From NCBI GenBank assembly GCA_035527975.1, contig DATKZM010000068.1:88398-152397 (forward strand): a stretch of 64,000 nt of DNA. Reading direction: 5' to 3'. Of the stretch, positions 57,454 through 64,000 are shown one piece after another; within the stretch, counting starts at the first letter, position 1; the number at the start of each line of letters is the position of its first letter. A program made the position numbers and the translations under genes. Source of the DNA: DATKZM01 sp035527975 (GTDB lineage Bacteria; Pseudomonadota; Alphaproteobacteria; JAPULJ01). The notes under the pieces are model-generated. The model saw only the letters and a list, made by a program, of their open reading frames with translations. It was not told the origin of the DNA and made no database searches.

Positions 57454-57454
<1 letters not shown>
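56771..57454 (+). CDS. Polar amino-acid-type ABC transporter permease (HisM/GlnP family)
   Basis: 227 residues. PAIGSGLIVTVEIAALVVICGIVLGLVLV at the start, the RSVPPLVLILLLYFGMPN segment, and the EAA loop AARSTGLGYTQALIYVVMPQAVRMTIPPLTN (in part: GYTQALIYVVMPQAVR) identify it. Five or so membrane spans. It overlaps the second permease gene by the ATGA at 57451-57454. Confidence 0.93.
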
Positions 57455-58119
<665 letters not shown>

Positions 58120-58141
58120 AGACGGTCAGGATTTGAGGAAT

Positions 58142-59077
58142 ATGGCTATGCGAGAGATTGTCGTTGGCGCCGCGCAGCTGGGTCCGATCCAGAAGGCCGA
58201 CGACCGCGAAATGGTCGTCGAGCGCATGGTCGCGCTTATGGATCGCGCCCATCAGGCCGGTTGTGATCTGATCGTCTACCCCGAACTCACGCTGACGACG
58301 TTCTTTCCGCGTTGGTTTATGGATGACCAGGCCGAGATCGATCGTTGGTTCGAGGCAGAGCTGCCGGGCCCCGACACGCGGGCGCTCTTTGATAGGGCGC
58401 GCGCCTGCCAAATCGCAATGTCGTTCGGCTATGCCGAGCTCACGCCCGACGGGCATCATTTCAATACCTCGATCCTGACCGACAAGGACGCCAACATCGT
58501 CGGCAAGTACCGCAAGGTGCACCTGCCGGGCCACGCGGAGTTCGACACCGAGCGCGCCTTTCAGCATCTGGAGAAGCGATATTTCGAGCCGGGCGATCTT
58601 GGCTTTCCTGTCTGGCGCTCGCTCGGCGGCATTGTCGGCATGTGCATCTGCAACGATCGCCGCTGGCCGGAGACCTACCGGGTGCTGGGCCTCCAGGGCG
58701 TGGAGATGGTCCTGCTCGGTTTCAACACGCCCTCGGTCAACTCGCAGAATGGCGGCGAAGGGCCGGAAAAGAGGCTTTTCCACCATCGCCTTTGCCTGCA
58801 GTCGGGCGCCTACCAGAACAGCACTTGGGTCGTTGCGGTTGCCAAGGCGGGCGTCGAGGACGGACATCCGCTGATCGGCGGCAGCATGGTCGTCAATCCC
58901 GATGGCGAGATCGCCGTAGAGACGAAGACCGAGGCGGACGAGCTGATCGTGCACGCCTGCGACCTCGACGCCTGCACATTCGGAAAGAAGACCATCTTCG
59001 ACTTCGCGCGCCACCGACGCGTTGAGCATTACGGCCTGATCGTCGAGCAGACCGGAATCGTCGAGCCGTCCGAGTAA
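58142..59077 (+). CDS. N-carbamoyl-D-amino acid hydrolase (D-carbamoylase)
   Basis: 311 residues from ATG 58142 (GAGG at 58134). Nitrilase-fold catalytic triad Glu48 (YPELTLTTFFPRW), Lys125 (GKYRKVHLPGH) and Cys170 (GMCICNDRRWPETYR). YPELTLTTFFPRW, FNTSILTDK, KRYFEPGDLGFPV and HYGLI are characteristic of D-carbamoylases such as the Agrobacterium enzyme rather than of general nitrilases. It hydrolyses N-carbamoyl-D-amino acids to D-amino acids, CO2 and NH3. First enzyme gene after the importer, in the same operon. Confidence 0.94.
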   Translation: MAMREIVVGAAQLGPIQKADDREMVVERMVALMDRAHQAGCDLIVYPELTLTTFFPRWFMDDQAEIDRWFEAELPGPDTRALFDRARACQIAMSFGYAELTPDGHHFNTSILTDKDANIVGKYRKVHLPGHAEFDTERAFQHLEKRYFEPGDLGFPVWRSLGGIVGMCICNDRRWPETYRVLGLQGVEMVLLGFNTPSVNSQNGGEGPEKRLFHHRLCLQSGAYQNSTWVVAVAKAGVEDGHPLIGGSMVVNPDGEIAVETKTEADELIVHACDLDACTFGKKTIFDFARHRRVEHYGLIVEQTGIVEPSE

Positions 59078-59141
59078 CCGCCCACCCGATAAATGCGCAT
59101 CCGCCCCAAGGATCGGGGCCGTAAAGAACCAGGAGCAACAT

Positions 59142-60080
59142 ATGACCGGTCTGCGCCTGAACGAGGAAGCAACAGGGGTCTATGTCATCTCGGCCACACC
59201 GTTTTCCGATGACGGCGCGCTCGATCTTGAGAGTACCGATCGTCTAGTTGATTTCTATCTAGAGAGCGGCGTTTCAGGCATGACCATCCTCGGCATGATG
59301 GGTGAAGCGCCCAAACTGGCGCCTGCGGAATCCGAACAGTTCGTCAGCCAGGTTCTCGGCCGCGTGGCGGGCCGCATCCCGGTCATCGTCGGGGTTTCCA
59401 GCCCCGGGACCGACAATCTGCGCCGCCTCTCCGATTTCAGTATGGGCGCCGGGGCCGCCGGCGTGATGATCGCACCGATCGCAGGTCTCAACACTGAAGA
59501 GAAGATCTATCGCTATTATGAGCAGGTCTTCGCCACCCTCGGAAACGATGTGCCGGTTTGCTATCAGGACTATCCGCAGACGACCGGCGTTCACATCTCG
59601 GTCGATTGTCTGCACCGGCTGGTCGCCGATTTCGCAGCGCTGGTGATGCTGAAACATGAGGACTGCCCGGGCTTGGGTAAGCTGTCGCGCATCGTCGCCG
59701 CCGCGCGCGCGGGGGAGACGAGGCGCATCTCAATCCTGGTCGGCAATGGCGGTCTCTACCTGCCGCAGGAACTGGCCCGCGGGGCCGACGGGGCTATGAC
59801 TGGCTTTGCCTATCCTGAAATGCTGGTCAGCGTGGTAACCAAATTCACGGCTGGCCAGACCGAGGCGGCAGAAGACCTTTTCGATGCGTACCTGCCGCTG
59901 GTGCGCCACGAGCAGCAGCCCGGCTATGGACTTGCGATCCGCAAGGAGGTGCTGCGCCGCCGCGGCATTATCGCGAGCGCCAAGACCCGCGCGCCCGGCC
60001 CCGCGCTCAGCACCGACGATCAGGACGAGCTGACGCGGCTGATCGCGCGGCAGGAACGCCGCGTGGCGGCGCTCGGCTGA
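59142..60080 (+). CDS. Dihydrodipicolinate synthase family aldolase/lyase
   Basis: 312 residues; CAGGAGCA ribosome site. TIM-barrel DHDPS/NAL family: GVYVISATPFSDDGALDLES, GVSGMTILGMMGEAPKL, the Tyr region VPVCYQDYPQTTGV (Tyr141/Tyr144) and the Schiff-base Lys171 in VMLKHEDCPG. GNGGLYLPQELARGADGAMTGFAYPEM completes the barrel. Since lysine biosynthesis would not be expected here, a catabolic pyruvate-forming aldolase or a dehydratase/deaminase acting on the released acid is more likely. It overlaps the next gene by one base. Confidence 0.92.
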   Translation: MTGLRLNEEATGVYVISATPFSDDGALDLESTDRLVDFYLESGVSGMTILGMMGEAPKLAPAESEQFVSQVLGRVAGRIPVIVGVSSPGTDNLRRLSDFSMGAGAAGVMIAPIAGLNTEEKIYRYYEQVFATLGNDVPVCYQDYPQTTGVHISVDCLHRLVADFAALVMLKHEDCPGLGKLSRIVAAARAGETRRISILVGNGGLYLPQELARGADGAMTGFAYPEMLVSVVTKFTAGQTEAAEDLFDAYLPLVRHEQQPGYGLAIRKEVLRRRGIIASAKTRAPGPALSTDDQDELTRLIARQERRVAALG

Positions 60081-60868
60081 TGGATCTCGGTATCAATGGC
60101 AAGCGCGCGCTCGTCCTCGCCTCCAGCCGGGGCCTCGGGCTCGGGATCGCCGAAGCACTAGCCGGTGAGGACGCCAATGTCCTGCTTTGTGGACGCTCCG
60201 CCGATCGCCTTGAGGCGGCCGCCACGGCGATCTCGGCTCGCGGCGCGGGAACCGCCTCCCATGTCGCGATCGATCTGGCCGACGCAGGCAGCACAGCCGC
60301 GCTACACGCCGCCGCACAGGATATGCTGGGCGGAATCGATATTCTGATCAACAACACCGGCGGTCCCCCGCCAGGCTCCATCACGGGACCCGACTTGGCG
60401 CTTTGGCGCGAGCAGTTCGAGACCATGGTGGTGCGCGTGATCGACATGACCAATCGCTGCCTGCCCGGCATGCAGAAGGCCGGCTGGGGGCGCATCGTCA
60501 CGGTGGCCTCGTCGGGCGTCATCCAGCCGATCGCCAATCTCGGCCTATCCAACGCGTTGCGCTCGGCGCTTGTCGGCTGGTCGAAGACGCTCGCGGGCGA
60601 GGTCGCCGGGGACGGAGTTACAGTCAATATCGTCGTCCCGGGCCGTATCCATACCGAGCGGGTCGACGAGCTCGACGCAGCTGCGGCCAGGCGGCAAGAC
60701 AAGGCCGTGGCTGAAGTTGCAGCGGCTTCGCGCGCGACGATCCCGGCTGGCCGCTATGGACGGATCGAGGAGTTCGCAGCGGTGGCTGCTTTTCTGGCGA
60801 GCGCGCCGGCGAGTTATGTAACGGGTAGTATCGTCCGCTGCGACGGCGGCGCGATCCGCTCGGTTTGA
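60080..60868 (+). CDS. Short-chain dehydrogenase/reductase family protein with altered active site
   Basis: 262 residues. Rossmann start GKRALVLASSRGLGLGIAEAL, NNTGGPPPGS and IVRCDGGAIRSV define the SDR fold. The catalytic Ser is present (VASSGVIQP, Ser144/145), but the YxxxK pair is replaced by Leu154 and Asn158 in ANLGLSNALRSALVGWSK. Such a subgroup exists in many bacteria and has no agreed reaction. Overlap with the DHDPS-like gene (TGATG) indicates a joint step. Confidence 0.9.
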   Translation: MDLGINGKRALVLASSRGLGLGIAEALAGEDANVLLCGRSADRLEAAATAISARGAGTASHVAIDLADAGSTAALHAAAQDMLGGIDILINNTGGPPPGSITGPDLALWREQFETMVVRVIDMTNRCLPGMQKAGWGRIVTVASSGVIQPIANLGLSNALRSALVGWSKTLAGEVAGDGVTVNIVVPGRIHTERVDELDAAAARRQDKAVAEVAAASRATIPAGRYGRIEEFAAVAAFLASAPASYVTGSIVRCDGGAIRSV

Positions 60869-60897
60869 CGCCGGTGGACCCGCGGAGGAGACTGAAC

Positions 60898-62361
60898 ATG
60901 GCAGCATTCGATCTGATCATCAAAGACGGAACCGTCGCCACGGCGAGCGATACGTTCGGGGCCGATATCGCAATCCGCGACGGCCGTATTGCGGCGCTCG
61001 GCCACGATCTAGGCACGGCCGAACGGACGATCGATGCCAAAGACATGCTGGTTCTGCCCGGCGGGGTCGACGCGCACTGCCATATCGAGCAGGAATCCTC
61101 GTTCAAGCTCATGACCGCGGACGATTTTTATTCCGGCAGCGTGTCCGCGGCCTTCGGCGGAACGACGACGATCATGCCCTTCGCGGCCCAGCATCGGGGG
61201 CAGAGCCTGCGCGAAGTCGTCAAATCGGCCCATGAGCGCGCCGGGCCCAAATGCGTCATCGACTACGCCTTTCACCTTATCATCTCCGACCCCACCGAGC
61301 AGGTGCTGGGGCAGGAGCTGCCGGCGCTGATCATGGACGGCTACATCTCCTTCAAGGTCTACATGACCTACGCGGCGCTCAAGATCAGCGATCGGGAGAT
61401 TCTGGAGGTCCTGGCGCTGGCCCGGAGCCATGGCGCCATGACCATGGTCCACGCCGAGAACGACGATGTTATCTCCTGGATCACAGAGCGCCTGCTGACG
61501 CGCGGCCACACGGCGCCGAAATACCATGCCATCAGCCACCCCCAGATCGCCGAGAGCGAGGCCTCGCGCCGCGCGATCGACCTTGCCCGGCTGATCGACG
61601 CGCCGCTTCTGATCGTCCATGTCTCCGCCCCGGAGGCCGCGGCGGCGATCCTGCAGGCACGTAATAACGGCGTGGAGATCTATGGCGAGACCTGCCCGCA
61701 ATATCTCTTCCTGACCGCCAAGGATCTCGACCGCGAGGGCATGGAGGGCGCCAAGTTTTGCTGCTCGCCGCCGCCGCGCGACGAGGCCGCGCAGGAAGCG
61801 ATCTGGCGCGGGCTCAAGAACGGCACTTTCCAGGTCTACTCATCCGACCACGCGCCCTACCGGTTCGACGAGAGCGGCAAGCTCAACGCGGGCCCGACCC
61901 CAACATTCAAACAGATTGCAAACGGGGTGCCGGGGCTAGAAGTGCGCATGCCGCTGCTGTTTTCCGAAGGCGTCGGCAAGGGCCGCCTCAGCCTCAACGA
62001 GTTCGTTGCGCTGACGTCGACCAATCCAGCCAAGATTTACGGCATTCACCCCCGCAAGGGCACGATCGCGGTGGGCTCGGACGCCGATCTGGCGATCTGG
62101 GATCCAAAATGGGAGCGCAGGATTTCGCACGATTTCCTGCACGACAATGTCGGCTACACGCCTTATGAGGGGCGGGTGGTAACCGGATGGCCCCGAACCG
62201 TGATCAGCCGCGGGCGCGTTGTCGTCGAAGACGAGACGCTGAAGGCCGATCGTGGCTCGGGCGCGTTTCTGGAGCGCCAGCCAGCCGAACGGCGGCGATC
62301 GGCGCACCACCTCGCGCCGGAGCTCGATCCGGCACGAAATTTCGACGCCGATCTCTTGTAG
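60898..62361 (+). CDS. Dihydropyrimidinase / D-hydantoinase
   Basis: 487 residues from ATG 60898 (GGAGGAG upstream). Cyclic amidohydrolase: metal ligands His60/His62 in LPGGVDAHCHIEQES, carbamylated Lys153 in YISFKVYMTYAAL, His in MTMVHAENDDVI and LLIVHVSAPEAAAAI, Asp in QVYSSDHAPYRF; also GETCPQYLFLT. It opens 5-substituted hydantoins (or dihydropyrimidines) to N-carbamoyl amino acids, the substrate of the carbamoylase upstream. Length is as usual for the family. Confidence 0.95.
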   Translation: MAAFDLIIKDGTVATASDTFGADIAIRDGRIAALGHDLGTAERTIDAKDMLVLPGGVDAHCHIEQESSFKLMTADDFYSGSVSAAFGGTTTIMPFAAQHRGQSLREVVKSAHERAGPKCVIDYAFHLIISDPTEQVLGQELPALIMDGYISFKVYMTYAALKISDREILEVLALARSHGAMTMVHAENDDVISWITERLLTRGHTAPKYHAISHPQIAESEASRRAIDLARLIDAPLLIVHVSAPEAAAAILQARNNGVEIYGETCPQYLFLTAKDLDREGMEGAKFCCSPPPRDEAAQEAIWRGLKNGTFQVYSSDHAPYRFDESGKLNAGPTPTFKQIANGVPGLEVRMPLLFSEGVGKGRLSLNEFVALTSTNPAKIYGIHPRKGTIAVGSDADLAIWDPKWERRISHDFLHDNVGYTPYEGRVVTGWPRTVISRGRVVVEDETLKADRGSGAFLERQPAERRRSAHHLAPELDPARNFDADLL

Positions 62362-62374
62362 GAGGGCCCAGGAC

Positions 62375-63115
62375 ATGGCCGGCACAGGCAAGACCGTCCT
62401 CGTCATCAATCCCAACTCGAACGCCGATGTAACCGCGGGAATATCGCAGGCGCTCGATCCGCTGCGCCTGCCGGGCGGCCCGGAAATCCGTTGCGAAACG
62501 CTGGCGGAAGGTCCCTTCGGCATCGAGAGCCAGGCCGATGTCGAATCGGTGACGATGCCGCTTCGCCGACTGGTGGCCGAACGCACCGAGGCCGACGCTT
62601 TCATTATCGCCTGCTATTCCGATCCGGGCCTCCATGTTTGTCGCGAGGCCACCGCCAAGCCGGTCTTCGGCATCCAGGAATGCGCAGTCCTGACCGCGGC
62701 GGCGCGCGGCGACCGGTTCGGCGTTATCGCGATCAAGACCGCGTCGATCCGCCGGCATCTTCGCTACCTGCGCCAGATGGGCGCGATAGACCGGCTGGCG
62801 GGCGAGCGGGCGGTCGATCTGAGCGTGGCGGAGACCGGCCAAGGCGGCAAGACCTATGACCGCCTGGCGGCGATCGGCGGCGAACTGCGCGATCTCGACG
62901 GCGCCGACACGATCATTCTTGGCTGTGCCGGCATGGCCCGCCACCGCGTGGCACTGGAGGCCGAACTCGGCATTCCCGTGATCGATCCAACGCAGGCGGC
63001 GGCGGCGATGGCCGTGGGCACGGTCTTGCTCGCTCAAGGCACTGAAGCCGGCCGCGACGCAACCGCCGCTCGCGCGGTCTTGGATGAAAAAAATGAACAC
63101 TCTCGTTCACCTTGA
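62375..63115 (+). CDS. Hydantoin racemase (Asp/Glu racemase superfamily)
   Basis: 246 residues from ATG 62375, with GGAGGG upstream and 13 bp after the hydantoinase stop. VLVINPNSNADVTAGI at the start and two catalytic cysteines, Cys80 (FIIACYSDPGLHVCRE) and Cys184 (TIILGCAGMARH), are those of hydantoin racemases. It interconverts L- and D-5-substituted hydantoins so that a D-specific hydantoinase can consume both. The C-terminus (~20 residues, ending NEHSRSP) touches the recombinase remnant, so the extreme end may have been altered. Confidence 0.94.
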   Translation: MAGTGKTVLVINPNSNADVTAGISQALDPLRLPGGPEIRCETLAEGPFGIESQADVESVTMPLRRLVAERTEADAFIIACYSDPGLHVCREATAKPVFGIQECAVLTAAARGDRFGVIAIKTASIRRHLRYLRQMGAIDRLAGERAVDLSVAETGQGGKTYDRLAAIGGELRDLDGADTIILGCAGMARHRVALEAELGIPVIDPTQAAAAMAVGTVLLAQGTEAGRDATAARAVLDEKNEHSRSP

Positions 63116-63300
63116 AAGCGCAGTCGGTCGCTCCGCCTTCTTGCCAGTGCTATCCGCCTTCGAATGTTTTGCCACCCGACATCGTCGAGGCGATCCTCGA
63201 TGGCCGTCAGCCGTTCGAACTGACCGCAAGCCGGCTGAAGCGGATCCGCGATTTGCCAATCTCGTGGGCAGAGCAGCGGCAGCTCCTGGGATTCGCCTAA
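63112..63300 (+). pseudogene. Recombinase C-terminal remnant
   Basis: Frame 63112-63300 reads VLPPDIVEAILDGRQPFELTASRLKRIRDLPISWAEQRQLLGFA in its last 44 residues (key parts IVEAILDGRQP, LTASRL, LPISWAEQRQLLGF). This is the common C-terminal tail of large site-specific recombinase (resolvase/invertase-type) proteins; everything before it is gone. It follows the racemase gene directly, marking the edge of an old integration or excision. Family assignment rests on memory of that tail motif. Confidence 0.65.
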
Positions 63301-63861
63301 TCCGCGATCAATGATCCCCCCAAGAAGTTATGGACCCTGAAAACTGCCGACAGAGACGCTAGGCGGTTCTGACCTCGAAATTTGGGCTTCCGGGGTCTCC
63401 CTGCCATGGCTGCCGGCCGCATACGGGCAAAACGCCCCGGAACCGCGACGTTATCGCCGCTCCAGTCCGTGGACCGAGGTTCGCCTAAGAGGGGATGGTG
63501 GTGCAGGCAGTCTTGAGCGAACCCGTCTCCGCTAGAATTCCCTGTTAAACAGGGAAAAAACAGGGAATTTCTACGAAAATGGGCGAAATCGCACCATCGG
63601 TGCACCTATAAAAAACTGATATTGCGCGGTAATTTTTACAAATTCCCTAAGCGACGGAACAGGGAAATTTTCCGACCGAACAGGGATTTTTCTCGCAACA
63701 TCAGGGAAATGCATCTGCGGATCAGGGTATGTCTCAACAGTCTTGCTGCAGATTCACATCAGGCACACGGGCGTCGGCCGAGTAGAGTTGTTTTGCTTGC
63801 GCCACCGCGCCTGATACAGATCGACGCGACGAAACAGGCTGAAGCGAGGGGACTCTCCTGA
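63301..63861. other. 561-bp noncoding region with repeats
   Basis: No supportable gene on either strand. 63301-63535 is GC-rich sequence trailing the recombinase tail. 63536-63710 is markedly AT-richer and carries the CAGGGAA repeat cluster. 63710-63861 leads to the last partial gene. Confidence 0.5.
63538..63708. repeat. Cluster of CAGGGAA/TTCCCTG repeats
   Basis: TTCCCTGTT-A-AACAGGGAA (63538-63556) is a perfect 9-bp-arm inverted repeat. Further copies: CAGGGAA at 63561, TTCCCT at 63643, CAGGGAAA at 63660, CAGGGAT at 63681, CAGGGAAA at 63702. Six units in ~170 bp of AT-rich DNA next to recombinase debris look like protein-binding iterons or crossover/accessory sites of a mobile element. Confidence 0.7.
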
Positions 63862-64000
63862 ATGGAAGAGACAAAGATCGACCATGCAGCCATGGGGCGC
63901 TTGGCTAAAGCTTTGGATTTCATCTGCGGGCCGGATCATTTGACTACGGTTGCCCTCAAGGCGGCCGCCGAGAGTGGTTCTGAACAAGACATCAAGAAAG
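63862..64000 (+). CDS. Hypothetical protein, N-terminal part (runs off window)
   Basis: 46 codons from ATG 63862 to the edge with no stop: MEETKIDHAAMGRLAKALDF, ICGPDHLTTVALKAAAESGS, EQDIKK. Helical and polar, no signal peptide. I do not recognise a family. GAGGGGACT lies 12-20 bp upstream as a weak ribosome site. Could be a small protein linked to the neighbouring mobile-element debris. Confidence 0.45.
   Translation, partial: MEETKIDHAAMGRLAKALDFICGPDHLTTVALKAAAESGSEQDIKK

Noticed and set aside
63297..63605. 102-codon minus-strand frame in the repeat region
   Set aside because: No ribosome site or motif, and it crosses the CAGGGAA repeat cluster.

Overview
This window is high-GC DNA (roughly two thirds G+C by eye) packed with catabolic genes and their importers. 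The five-step histidine pathway (HutF plus HutG), a CTTGTATATACAAG HutC box, an OhrR whose Cys15/Tyr29/Tyr40 positions match the classical one-cysteine type, and the many TRAP and Liv transporters all point to a metabolically versatile alphaproteobacterium from soil or sea. This placement is inference; no rRNA, tRNA or marker gene is present. I saw no CRISPR array, prophage or riboswitch.

Layout. 1-4246 (minus): branched-chain-type ABC importer, with the permease LivM fused to the ATPase LivG and the binding protein cut by the window edge. 4601-6852: a cyclase-family hydrolase, a carboxymuconolactone-decarboxylase-like protein and an orphan PaaA-like diiron protein. 6871-15558: complete hut locus, hutCUGFH on minus and a PhyH dioxygenase plus hutI on plus, split by a perfect 24-bp HutC-type operator. 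15789-18073 (minus): 2-hydroxychromene-2-carboxylate-isomerase-like protein and acyl-CoA ligase. 18215-27449 (plus): LysR regulator, Rieske oxygenase, a small unknown protein, a second Liv importer (here LivG is fused to LivF), a DUF1116 protein and the binding protein. 27532-28149: DUF488 protein carrying a repeat insertion.

28181-40792 is all on minus: ohr, ohrR, a FAD dehydrogenase, TRAP transporter 1, hyuA, hyuB with a zinc-ribbon tail, and two M24 'peptidases' that have both lost their metal ligands. This looks like an import-and-degrade operon for a cyclic amide or related compound and is the strongest candidate for an undescribed pathway. 41063-43161 (minus): luciferase-like monooxygenase and alpha/beta hydrolase. 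43538-45161 (plus): two tandem IclR regulators. 45250-53221: TRAP transporters 2 and 3 flanking a second FAD dehydrogenase. 53660-54630: IS6 transposase remnant and a flavin-reductase-like protein.

55026-63115 (plus) is a coherent D-hydantoin operon: polar amino-acid ABC importer, N-carbamoyl-D-amino-acid hydrolase, a DHDPS-like aldolase/lyase, an SDR that lacks the usual Tyr/Lys, dihydropyrimidinase/D-hydantoinase and hydantoin racemase. Together they would import a hydantoin or carbamoyl compound, racemise it, open the ring and release a D-amino acid. The window ends (63112-64000) in recombinase debris, a cluster of CAGGGAA repeats and the start of an unknown gene. Short perfect tandem duplications (10-29 bp) recur in the spacers.
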